Below are positions 17,862-25,977 of a DNA stretch of 64,000 bases, piece by piece. How positions within the stretch are numbered: position 1 is the first letter of the stretch; every line of letters begins with the position of its first letter. The DNA lies in the NCBI GenBank assembly GCA_964350695.1, contig CAYGKM010000003.1, forward strand, positions 1 to 64,000, written 5' to 3'. This DNA is from TMED27 sp964350695. GTDB lineage: Bacteria > Pseudomonadota > Alphaproteobacteria > Micavibrionales > Micavibrionaceae. The position numbers and the translations under genes were made by a program. The notes below the pieces were generated by a model. The model made no database searches. It saw nothing but the letters and a program-made list of their open reading frames with translations, and was not told the DNA's origin.

Positions 17862-18477
17862 ATGGCCGTTTCAATGCAGCGCGCTTTTTCTCAACCGTTT
17901 CAAAATGCGCGCACCCTTTTATATGATCATTCACGAGCCCCATCGCCTGCATAAACGCATAGCACGTGGTTGGCCCCACAAATTTCCACCCGCGTTTTTT
18001 CAAATCTTTCGATAGAGCCTGTGAAATCTCGGTATCATTCGGAATATCTGCACGCGAATTTTTAATGGTCTGCGCTTTCGGCTCCCAACCCCAGAAATAA
18101 GACGCCAATGACCCAAATTCCTCAATCACCTCAATCGCGCATTTTGCATTATTGATTGTCGCTTCAATTTTCCCGCGATGACGAATAATGCCCTCATTGG
18201 CCAGAAGTCTTTGAATATCCTGTTCATTATAATGCTGGATTTTTGTGAAATCAAAACCGTCAAAAGCGGCCCTGAAATTCTCGCGTTTTCGCAAAATCGT
18301 AATCCAGCTTAAGCCCGCCTGAAACCCCTCAAGGCATACCTTTTCGAACAAACGAATATCATCCGTAACCGCGTGCCCCCATTCCTCATCGTGATACCGC
18401 ACATAAAGCGGGTCATCCCCGCACCACCAGCAGCGCTTTTTACCATTCTCGCCTTCGATAAGCTCAGCTTTACTCAC
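17860..18477 (-). CDS. tag: DNA-3-methyladenine glycosylase I
   Basis: 205 residues. Excises 3-methyladenine from DNA. The N-terminal CWWCGDDPLYVRYHDEEWG carries zinc cysteines and the catalytic-pocket Glu. FEKVCLEGFQAGLSWITIL and GWKFVGPTTCYAFMQAMGLVNDH (split across the C-terminal half) are family hallmarks, with the later zinc His in NDHIKGCAHF. Its GTG start overlaps the TAG stop of tetR by one base (TAGTG), so the two are translationally coupled and the repair enzyme falls under the TetR operator. Confidence 0.96.
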   Translation of the reverse strand: MSKAELIEGENGKKRCWWCGDDPLYVRYHDEEWGHAVTDDIRLFEKVCLEGFQAGLSWITILRKRENFRAAFDGFDFTKIQHYNEQDIQRLLANEGIIRHRGKIEATINNAKCAIEVIEEFGSLASYFWGWEPKAQTIKNSRADIPNDTEISQALSKDLKKRGWKFVGPTTCYAFMQAMGLVNDHIKGCAHFETVEKKRAALKRP

Positions 18478-19058
18478 TAAACAATAAACCCTTCAATCAA
18501 CTCATCCAGCGCGTCAAATTCCAGCTTCGACCTATACCCGTCTTTATGCACCTTCGCCGTCATCGTAACGCCCTGAAGCGTGGCAATCACAAGCCGTGCA
18601 AATTGCCGCTTATCCATCACAATATCACCCATACGCGCAGGATCTTCAAAATGCCCGACCAACCTGTTTTCCCACTCGGAAAACATCGCCTCAATCTCGA
18701 CGCGTACACCCTCATCATCATCGGAAAGCTCAAGCGCCATATTCCCAAGCAAACATCCGCCTTTAAAATTCTCCGCTTCATACGCTTCATATATGCTTTT
18801 TACCCATGCTTGCAGCGCATCCTTATTATTCGGCGTCACTTTAAAATGCATTTCCAACTGGTCAAAAATCTGCTCATCGGTATATTTTCTTAAAACCTGA
18901 CAGGTAATATCCTTTTTATTTTTGAAATAATGAAAAACCGCGCCCTTGCTTTGACCCGCGCTCTTAGCAATATTATCAAGCGAGCTTCCCTTATGTCCGC
19001 CGCTCCAGAAAAGCTGTTCCGCACTTTCCAGTATTTTTGTCTGTGTTGCTCTTGCCAT
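18477..19058 (-). CDS. TetR family transcriptional regulator
   Basis: 193 residues from ATG 19058, which has AGGAGG seven bases upstream; the frame opens further to 19256 but that extension is not TetR-like. The N-terminal helix-turn-helix is typical: RATQTKILESAEQLFWSGG, SLDNIAKSAGQSKGAVFHYF (about residues 23-42) and KNKKDI. The C-terminal ligand domain resembles the YcdC/AcrR-type fold, and GGCLLGNMALELSD is a common YxxGCLxxN-type motif of repressors that respond to electrophiles or drugs. It is coupled to tag downstream and divergent from a nitroreductase. A palindromic operator sits 24 bases upstream of the start, which predicts autorepression. Confidence 0.95.
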   Translation of the reverse strand: MARATQTKILESAEQLFWSGGHKGSSLDNIAKSAGQSKGAVFHYFKNKKDITCQVLRKYTDEQIFDQLEMHFKVTPNNKDALQAWVKSIYEAYEAENFKGGCLLGNMALELSDDDEGVRVEIEAMFSEWENRLVGHFEDPARMGDIVMDKRQFARLVIATLQGVTMTAKVHKDGYRSKLEFDALDELIEGFIV

Positions 19059-19081
19059 GATAAATCCTCCTGCCTGATAAA

Positions 19082-19099
19082 TATACCAACCAGTCGGTT
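19082..19099. promoter_or_regulatory. Putative TetR operator (site 1) in the tetR/nitroreductase gap
   Basis: Contains the core ACCAACCAGTCGGT (19085-19098), an imperfect palindrome of the form ACCnACnnGTnGGT, the layout expected for a TetR-family dimer. It lies between the divergent tetR and nitroreductase genes, 24 bases before tetR and about 70 before the nitroreductase. The identical 14-base core recurs at 37707-37720 and 46868-46882. Function is inferred from symmetry, position and recurrence. Confidence 0.75.
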
Positions 19100-19167
19100 T
19101 TGATTCAAGCTCTTGCTTTAATGCCCCGCCGCTATATCTTGAAAGCATAATCAAAGAGGAATAAACC

Positions 19168-19770
19168 ATGGACACCCTCCAAGCGATCCGCACCCGCCGC
19201 GCCGTCAAACATTTTGACCCCGCCCACAAAATCTCCGCCGAGGAAGAAAAAACCATTCAAGAACTTCTGCGCTGCGCTCCCACATCATTCAACATGCAAA
19301 ACTGGCGCTTCCTGACCGTCAAAGATAAAGAGCTACGCAAAGCCTTGCGCGAAGTTTCCTGGAATCAAGCCCAAGTCGAAGAGGCCTCACTTCTTTACAT
19401 CATCTGCGCCGATCTCCACGCATGGGATAAAAACCCGGAGCGCTATTGGGAAGAAGCCCCCAAAGAAGTGCAAGACTACCTCGTGCCAAACATTAAGCCT
19501 TTTTACTCCCACAAAAAATGGCAACAACGCGACGAAGCCATGCGCTCTATCGGCATCGCCGCACAAACACTAATGATCGCGGCAAAAGCTATGAGCTATG
19601 ATTCATGCCCCATGATCGGCTTTGATGAACTGAAAGTCGCTGAATTGATTAAACTCCCCGAAAACTATGTGATCGGTATGATGGTCACCGTCGGAAAAAT
19701 AGCGCAGCCCCCACGCCCAAAAGGCGGCTACATCCCCGATACAGAAGTTTTCTTCGAAGACCGCTTCTAG
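19168..19770 (+). CDS. Nitroreductase family protein
   Basis: 200 residues. FMN-dependent NAD(P)H oxidoreductase fold: the opening TLQAIRTRRAVKHFDP with its RRA phosphate-binding segment, then APTSFNMQNWRFLTVKD, and the C-terminal VTVGKIAQPPRPKGG that closes the flavin site. Such enzymes reduce nitroaromatics or quinones; the substrate is not known. An AGAGGA ribosome site precedes the ATG. It shares a 109-base divergent promoter region, containing the TetR operator, with tetR. Its TAG stop overlaps the stop of the convergent pirin gene through a shared CTAG. Confidence 0.94.
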   Translation: MDTLQAIRTRRAVKHFDPAHKISAEEEKTIQELLRCAPTSFNMQNWRFLTVKDKELRKALREVSWNQAQVEEASLLYIICADLHAWDKNPERYWEEAPKEVQDYLVPNIKPFYSHKKWQQRDEAMRSIGIAAQTLMIAAKAMSYDSCPMIGFDELKVAELIKLPENYVIGMMVTVGKIAQPPRPKGGYIPDTEVFFEDRF

Positions 19771-20468
19771 GCCAAATCAAAAAGCAAAAGATCCGCATCT
19801 GAAAGAGCTTTAACCTCAAGACTAGGCGTATCGCTCATTTGCAATGCGTCGCCCTCTTTAAGGATCTCACCGCCAATCTCAACCGCACCATGCACGACAT
19901 GCAAAAACCCGTGCCGCCCTTCATTAAATTCAAATGAAAACACATCACCTTCCGAAGGCTTACCCCAATACATTTTTACATCCTGATGTATCGACACTGC
20001 GCGCCCCTCCGCATCCGCCCCGCCAATAAGCGTAAACCTTTTTTTGGCGGCTTTTTCATCAATCGTAATTTGCTCGTATGACGGCGCGATATTCCGTTCG
20101 CTCGGCATAATCCATATTTGTAAAAAATGAACGGTTTGATCTTTTGAAGCATTATATTCAGAATGCGTAACGCCGCTCCCGGCGCTCATTTTCTGAACCT
20201 CACCGGGGCGAATAAGGCCCTTTGTGCCCATTGAATCCTTATGCTCAAGCGCCCCCTCAAGGACGATAGAGATAATCTCCATATTATCATGGCCATGCTC
20301 GCCAAAACCTGCCCCGCCTATAACTCGATCGTCATTGATTACGCGCAAAGACCGAAAACCCATGCGCTCCGGATCCATAAAATGCCCGAACGAAAATGTA
20401 TGCTGACTGTCCAGCCAGCCCATATTGGTTTTTCCGCGCACATCGCGCTCATGAAGTTTCATACCCAT
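19767..20468 (-). CDS. Pirin family protein (YhaK-like bicupin)
   Basis: About 233 residues. Metal-binding N-terminal cupin: SFGHFMDPERMGFRSLRVINDD, then GFGEHGHDNMEI with the metal His residues and VTHSEYNAS with a further His. A shorter C-terminal cupin follows. Pirins include quercetinases and redox-responsive regulators, and the activity here is unproven. The frame opens with a TTG at 20489, but ATG 20468 has AAAGGGG ahead of it and fits the family start. The 3' end overlaps the nitroreductase by four bases. Confidence 0.92.
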   Translation of the reverse strand: MGMKLHERDVRGKTNMGWLDSQHTFSFGHFMDPERMGFRSLRVINDDRVIGGAGFGEHGHDNMEIISIVLEGALEHKDSMGTKGLIRPGEVQKMSAGSGVTHSEYNASKDQTVHFLQIWIMPSERNIAPSYEQITIDEKAAKKRFTLIGGADAEGRAVSIHQDVKMYWGKPSEGDVFSFEFNEGRHGFLHVVHGAVEIGGEILKEGDALQMSDTPSLEVKALSDADLLLFDLA

Positions 20469-20612
20469 AACGGCATCCCCTTTTTTCAAATAAAAATAAT
20501 GCAGAAAATTACACTCATAAAATTAGAACAAATATTAAAAAAACAAGGGGGGCTTTTCGCCCGGCAAAAACCCTGCTAGAACATCGGCATAAACAATGTT
20601 TAAGGAATACCC

Positions 20613-22283
20613 ATGGCCGAATACGTCTACGTAATGAACGGACTTTCTAAGTCCTACGACAACAAAAAAATTCTCGAAAATGTAACGCTCAGCTTTATGC
20701 CCGGCGCGAAAATCGGTGTGCTTGGGCCAAACGGCGCAGGTAAATCCACCCTCCTCAAAATCATGGGCGGCGTAGATAAAGAATTCACAGGCGAAGCATG
20801 GGCCGCCAAAGGTGTACGTGTCGGATATTTACAGCAAGAACCAAAACTCGACGAAGACAAAACCGTCTCCGAAAATGTCATGGAAGCCCTCTCTGACATC
20901 ACAAGCATGATCACACGCTACAACGAAGTCGCCGCCGCAATGGCTGAGCCTGACGCAGACTTCGAAGCCCTGACCGACGAAATGGGCGATCTCCAAGAAA
21001 AAATCGACGCCGCCGATGGCTGGGAACTGGAGCGCACAATCCAAATCGCTATGGACGCTCTGCGCTGTCCACCGGGCGACAGCCCCGTCACAAACCTTTC
21101 AGGGGGTGAGCGCCGCCGCGTTGCGCTTTGCCGCCTACTGCTCGAAAAACCCGATATGCTCCTGCTTGATGAGCCGACAAACCACCTTGATGCCGAAAGC
21201 GTCGCATGGCTCCAGCGCTTCCTTGGCGAATACACAGGTACAGTCGTCATGGTCACGCACGACAGATATTTCCTCGACAATGTTACAGGCTGGATTCTTG
21301 AAGTAGACCGCGGGCGGGGCATCCCTTACGAGGGTAACTACTCCGCCTATCTCGAAGCCAAACGCAAACGCATGATCCAAGAAGGCCGCGAAGAAGATGG
21401 CCGCCAAAAAACCCTCAAACGCGAACAAGAATGGATGGGACAATCCCCGTCCGCCCGCCGCTCAAAATCAAAAGCGCGGATCAGCTCCTATCAGGATCTT
21501 CTGGCTGAAAGCGAAGCCATCGATAAAAGCGCATGCCAAATCGTTATTCCAACGCCGCCGCGCTTGGGTGACCTCGTTATTGAAGCCAATAACGTCAAGA
21601 AAGGCTTTGGCGATCACCTGCTCATCGAAGACCTGTCTTTCAGATTACCCCCCGGCGGTATTGTCGGCGTTATCGGCCCGAACGGGGCGGGTAAATCCAC
21701 ACTCTTCAGAATGATCACAGGTCAAGAAACCCCCGATGAAGGCACATTCAAAGTCGGCGACACGGTAAAACTCGGCTATGTTGACCAATCCCGCGACGCG
21801 CTTGATGGCAGCAAAACCGTATGGGAAGAAATCTCCGGCGGCACAGACATCATCAAGCTCGGCAAAATCGAAATGCAATCACGGGCGTACGTGTCTGCGT
21901 TTAACTTCAGAAAAACCGATCAGCAACAATTAGTTAAGGATCTTTCAGGGGGACAGCGCAACCGCGTACACCTTGCCAAAATGCTGAAAGAAGAAGCAAA
22001 CGTCATCCTCCTCGATGAGCCGACGAATGATCTGGACACAGAAACCTTGGCCGCCCTCGAAGAGGCCATCGAGAACTTCCCCGGCTGTGCGGTCATTATC
22101 TCGCACGATCGTTGGTTCCTTGACCGCCTCTGTACGCATATTTTGGCCTATGAAGGCAACTCTCAAGTCACATGGTTTGAAGGAAATTATGAGGATTACG
22201 AGGCCGATTATAAACGCCGCATGGGCCATGACGCCGACACGCCAACGCGGATTAAGTATAAACCTTTAAGAAAAGCGGGTTAA
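20613..22283 (+). CDS. ettA: Energy-dependent translational throttle protein EttA (ABC-F)
   Basis: 556 residues with two ABC domains and no membrane segment. Walker A GPNGAGKST occurs twice (about 39-47 and 355-363). The signatures are LSGGERRRVAL and LSGGQRNRVHL. The linker and arm regions follow EttA (QSPSARRSKSKARISSYQDL). EttA binds the ribosomal E site and gates the first translocation steps according to the ATP/ADP ratio. AAGGAA precedes the ATG by six bases. The TAA stop overlaps the stop of the convergent unknown gene through TTAA. Confidence 0.97.
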   Translation: MAEYVYVMNGLSKSYDNKKILENVTLSFMPGAKIGVLGPNGAGKSTLLKIMGGVDKEFTGEAWAAKGVRVGYLQQEPKLDEDKTVSENVMEALSDITSMITRYNEVAAAMAEPDADFEALTDEMGDLQEKIDAADGWELERTIQIAMDALRCPPGDSPVTNLSGGERRRVALCRLLLEKPDMLLLDEPTNHLDAESVAWLQRFLGEYTGTVVMVTHDRYFLDNVTGWILEVDRGRGIPYEGNYSAYLEAKRKRMIQEGREEDGRQKTLKREQEWMGQSPSARRSKSKARISSYQDLLAESEAIDKSACQIVIPTPPRLGDLVIEANNVKKGFGDHLLIEDLSFRLPPGGIVGVIGPNGAGKSTLFRMITGQETPDEGTFKVGDTVKLGYVDQSRDALDGSKTVWEEISGGTDIIKLGKIEMQSRAYVSAFNFRKTDQQQLVKDLSGGQRNRVHLAKMLKEEANVILLDEPTNDLDTETLAALEEAIENFPGCAVIISHDRWFLDRLCTHILAYEGNSQVTWFEGNYEDYEADYKRRMGHDADTPTRIKYKPLRKAG

Positions 22284-22795
22284 GGCTGGCGTCCGCCGCC
22301 GCCTGAGCGACCATGCTCAACCCTGGCAGGACGAAGATTACGGAGCGCCGCAGCATCAGCGGCCTCTTTTTCAGCAATGCGCGCCCGTGCCGCAGCCATC
22401 GCTTCATCTACTCTGCTTTTTCTATCTTCGCCGGTTAAACGCCGCGAAGAAGCCTCAGCGTCTTTCGGATGCCCCGGCATTTCTGGGTTCTTCTCTGAAT
22501 AGCCATGATAAAACCCAGCCTCAAATCCAAAATATTGATGCAATTTCAATATATTACCAAGCTCTTGATCAGCGCGAATGGTTTTAATCATATTAGCAAA
22601 AACCTCCGGCACTTCTTGGGCATCAAAAGCTCCATCACTTTTTAATGCTAAATCCTCTGCCGTCTGGGGCTTTCCGGCTGCTTCCACAAAAATAACGGCG
22701 AGCCTAAACTCTTTGTCCTGAAGAGCCGTAACTTTAACAGCCCCGGCAACAGTTAACTGACCTTTATCGTAATTTAGAATACCAAACCTACTCAT
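22280..22795 (-). CDS. Uncharacterised protein, helical C-terminus
   Basis: 171 residues, no family recognised and no signal peptide. The N-terminal 100 residues look globular (GQLTVAGAVKVTALQDKEFRL, PEVFANMIKTIRADQELGN). Residues about 120-150 are strongly helical and alanine-rich (EAMAAARARIAEKEAADAAA), ending in a glycine-rich basic tail. It converges on ettA with a four-base stop overlap. Its start faces the AT-rich leader of the DotA-like cluster, so it may share a divergent control region with it. Confidence 0.6.
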   Translation of the reverse strand: MSRFGILNYDKGQLTVAGAVKVTALQDKEFRLAVIFVEAAGKPQTAEDLALKSDGAFDAQEVPEVFANMIKTIRADQELGNILKLHQYFGFEAGFYHGYSEKNPEMPGHPKDAEASSRRLTGEDRKSRVDEAMAAARARIAEKEAADAAALRNLRPARVEHGRSGGGGRQP

Positions 22796-23022
22796 ACGCG
22801 TCTTATATAAAGATAAGAACTAAAAGTCAATTTTTGTAAAAAACGTCAATCTTTTCAATTTATTAACCAAATTATGGCAGAATTGTGGCAGACTAACATA
22901 TGAACAAATGAGCAGAATTCGTATGAAACCGCCAAAAATGTTAAAATAAACTTATAAAAATTAACTAAAATTTTAACTAATTTCGCGGTATTATAAATAA
23001 GGTAAGTGGTGAGTATTATATT
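22796..23022. promoter_or_regulatory. AT-rich control region upstream of the DotA-like cluster
   Basis: A 227-base gap, clearly richer in A and T than its surroundings. It holds two direct repeats spaced about one helical turn: TGGCAGA at 22875 and 22886 (11 bases apart) and TTAACTAA at 22961 and 22973 (12 bases apart). TATTATAAAT at 22989-22998 could serve as a -10 element, but I see no matching -35 box, which would fit an activator-dependent promoter. No credible gene. Promoter assignment is an inference. Confidence 0.4.
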
Positions 23023-25974
23023 TTGAGCGGTATACAAGCAAAAACAATTGTAAAATATGCGGTCATGCCGGGGTTCTTCCCTAGGCTGAAGCGCTTATTT
23101 GCGTCTGGGTTCGGCTATATCGCCTTCCTGATGGCACAAATTTACGCCGTTGTACGCCTGCTTCCCACAAGCCACCCTTACCTTCTGCAAGAAAATATCG
23201 GCAAATACGGTATCCACCACGTTATCGCTCAGGCCGCCAATAACCTTGTTTTTAACAAAAAGAATATAGATCAAATCGTCATTTTCGGCCTCTTGCTTCT
23301 GGGCATTGTATTGCTCGGCATGCAAATACTGATGCTGGCTTTCAGCCTGTTTTCCGGCGTCGCTTTTGCCCTGCCGCCCGCAGGGGGTTTAGGCGTTTTT
23401 GCAGGATTTTTTAGCACGCCCAATCCCCAATATGATGTTGCTTTTATCCTGATGGATCAGGTTTTCGGCGTTCCGGATTTCTTCAATTCCTGTATCGCGC
23501 AATCACAACCCTGCGCGCTCGGCACTGGTGAACCAATACCCAGCGCGCCGTTTCCATGGCCATTCCACATCGCGCTTCATCAAATGTTCCGCTTTTATTC
23601 AATGGGCATGCTAATTATCGGAACGCTTATCTTTTTATATTTCATTGTTGTGGTCGTCGCAGAAACGGCAACCTCCGGCACACCGTTCGGCCAACGCTTC
23701 CAGAATATATGGGTTCCTATACGTCTGATTGTCGCAATCGGCTTACTCGTACCCCTGCCAATTCAATATGCAGGCGGCGGCACAACAGCCGCTTATAACT
23801 CGGGACAATACATCACCTTCTTTGCAGCCCGCCTCGGTTCAAGCCTCGCCACAAATGGCTGGCGCATATATAACAGCGCCATCTTCGACAGCATGGGCGG
23901 CGAAAATGCCAACCCGTTAGGCGAGCAGGAAAACCTTATCGCCTTCCCGCAAACCCCTGATGCCGCAGTAATTTCAGAAATGATGTCGATTGTTCACACA
24001 TGTGTGTTTACCCACCACATGGCTAGCGAGGCAGGCAAAACAGGTACGGGGCCGGGAACCATTGAACAAGCAGAAACTAACCCCATAGGATTTTTAAACG
24101 ACACAAGAGTGAGCAGCGCTCAAGGGAATGTTATTTATCCCTATTTGGTTAAGGAGCCGCAAAATTGGGCAAATGCCCCCGCGGGCTCTGATCTCGAATT
24201 TTTACGCCTGCAAGAAGGCACCGATTACAATGAGGCTCTGAATTTCTATGCACGCGGTGATATTATCATCCGCTTCGGGGAGCAAAATGAAACCCTCTAT
24301 CCCGAAGAAACAGGAAACGTAAACCCCACTTGCGGTGAAATTCGCATCCCTGTCGGAGATAAAAGATTACAGGCAGGTCCGGAACTTGGTTCTGTTCAGG
24401 TACAAGCTCTCTATTTCGAAATCATTAAAACCCTCTGGTTTACAAGAGCTTGGGCTGAAGAATATCTCGACTTTGCGGGGCGTATGACGCTTAAAAACGA
24501 TAATCGCGGCTCTAGATTAGACCAAATGAGCCCTTGCCGCATAGGGTGCGCCCCTCAGGCTATATCACTTCCCGCATGCGGAAATAACCCCGACAGCTGG
24601 GATGACCCCTGTGCGCTAAATGAACCCACCGCAGAATGGAAAGAATATGCAACAACAAAACTTCAAGAACTGATTGATGAAAGGCTCCTGGCAATTTGGC
24701 AGGCATATAACCAAAACGGTCAGGAATTTGAAATTACACAAGAAATCCTTGCCGGAAACTGGGGTAACGCGGGCACATGGTTCCCGATTATCGCGCAAGT
24801 AAACGGCGCATTTACGGACTCATTTTTGAACGCCCCGCAAATGTATAAATACCCGCAAATCATGGAAAAAGTCAGAGATATCAGAAAGACAACAAGCCCG
24901 TATCTCTCTCCCATGGATATGTTTAACCCAAGCGGCGTCACAACAGGCGTTCTAACATATGAGGATATAGGCGATAACTTCCCTACAGAAAAACAAGCCG
25001 CTGCTGTTCTGTCTCGGGTTTTCGACTATTGGAACGAAGATCAAAAAAGCTTCACAAACATGGATAAAATCCTTAAAGGCGGAGGCATTGAAGACGCCAT
25101 TAACCTTATTTTCGGAACTAACGGCCTGTCTGCAATGACCAGCACCAACATGCACGTACATCCTCTGGCGCAGTTAACATCTCTGGGTAAAGGCTTGGTC
25201 GAAAGCTCTATCCGAAACGTTGCTATCTCTACGATGTCTGCCGCTTTAGGCGGTGCGCTTAAAGCGATGGAACCCGCTGCCGGCCCGATGGCCGAAGCTT
25301 TCTCCGGCTTCATGACTTCAACAGCCTTTATCGGTCTTTCTGCGGGGTTGGTACTATTCTACATCGTACCGTTCTTGCCGTTTGTTTACTTTTATTTCGC
25401 GGTCGCCTCATGGGTAAAAACAATCTTCGAAGCGATGGTCGGCGTTCCTTTATGGGCTCTTGCACATCTGCGGCTGGACGGCGACGGCCTACCCGGAGAA
25501 GCCGCCTCAAACGGGTATTTCCTGATTTTTGAAATCTTTATCAGACCGATCCTTACAATTTTTGGCCTTATCGCCGCAATGCTAATCTTTGGCGCGCAAG
25601 CCAGAATTTTGAATATTATTTGGCAAATCGTAAGCTCGAACGTGGGCGGATTCACCGACGGCACACTCGGCGCACCCGGCCTTCTGGAATTTCAACGCCC
25701 TGCCGTCGACGAATTTTTCTTCACAATTATATATGCAATTATAATGTATATGGCCGCCACATCCGCATTTAAGCTTATCGATTCTATTCCTGATAACATT
25801 CTTCGTTGGATGGGCGCATCTGTCTCATCCTTTGGTGACATTAACCAAGACCCCGCAGAAGGCCTTACGCAATATGCTGCGCTCGGCGGTATTACGGCTG
25901 GTCAGCAAGCCGTGGGCGGCGTGAACAAGCTTTCGTCCGGCCTTGGCGGCGCACTCGGAAATCTGGGAAAATAA
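23023..25974 (+). CDS. DotA/TraY-like membrane protein, copy 1
   Basis: 983 residues. N-terminal KYAVMPGFFPRLKRLFASGF is followed by hydrophobic segments at about 27-44 and 84-113, the second ending in a signal-peptidase-like AFA. A periplasmic part contains the motif VFGVPDFFNSCIAQ shared by all three copies, and further helices carry ETATSGTPFGQRF. A long central domain (about 270-750) has many cysteines. At least four C-terminal helices follow, including PFLPFVYFYFAVASWVKTIF and EAMVGVPLWALAH. DotA and TraY are polytopic inner-membrane components of type IVB secretion and IncI conjugation systems. Start TTG at 23023 has only a weak GGTGAG upstream. Three bases separate it from copy 2. Confidence 0.88.
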   Translation: MSGIQAKTIVKYAVMPGFFPRLKRLFASGFGYIAFLMAQIYAVVRLLPTSHPYLLQENIGKYGIHHVIAQAANNLVFNKKNIDQIVIFGLLLLGIVLLGMQILMLAFSLFSGVAFALPPAGGLGVFAGFFSTPNPQYDVAFILMDQVFGVPDFFNSCIAQSQPCALGTGEPIPSAPFPWPFHIALHQMFRFYSMGMLIIGTLIFLYFIVVVVAETATSGTPFGQRFQNIWVPIRLIVAIGLLVPLPIQYAGGGTTAAYNSGQYITFFAARLGSSLATNGWRIYNSAIFDSMGGENANPLGEQENLIAFPQTPDAAVISEMMSIVHTCVFTHHMASEAGKTGTGPGTIEQAETNPIGFLNDTRVSSAQGNVIYPYLVKEPQNWANAPAGSDLEFLRLQEGTDYNEALNFYARGDIIIRFGEQNETLYPEETGNVNPTCGEIRIPVGDKRLQAGPELGSVQVQALYFEIIKTLWFTRAWAEEYLDFAGRMTLKNDNRGSRLDQMSPCRIGCAPQAISLPACGNNPDSWDDPCALNEPTAEWKEYATTKLQELIDERLLAIWQAYNQNGQEFEITQEILAGNWGNAGTWFPIIAQVNGAFTDSFLNAPQMYKYPQIMEKVRDIRKTTSPYLSPMDMFNPSGVTTGVLTYEDIGDNFPTEKQAAAVLSRVFDYWNEDQKSFTNMDKILKGGGIEDAINLIFGTNGLSAMTSTNMHVHPLAQLTSLGKGLVESSIRNVAISTMSAALGGALKAMEPAAGPMAEAFSGFMTSTAFIGLSAGLVLFYIVPFLPFVYFYFAVASWVKTIFEAMVGVPLWALAHLRLDGDGLPGEAASNGYFLIFEIFIRPILTIFGLIAAMLIFGAQARILNIIWQIVSSNVGGFTDGTLGAPGLLEFQRPAVDEFFFTIIYAIIMYMAATSAFKLIDSIPDNILRWMGASVSSFGDINQDPAEGLTQYAALGGITAGQQAVGGVNKLSSGLGGALGNLGK

Positions 25975-25977
25975 AAC

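Noticed and set aside
22855..23037. Minus-strand 60-codon ORF in the leader of the DotA-like cluster
   Set aside because: It lies in an AT-rich regulatory gap, has low-complexity composition, no ribosome site and overlaps the first DotA-like gene.
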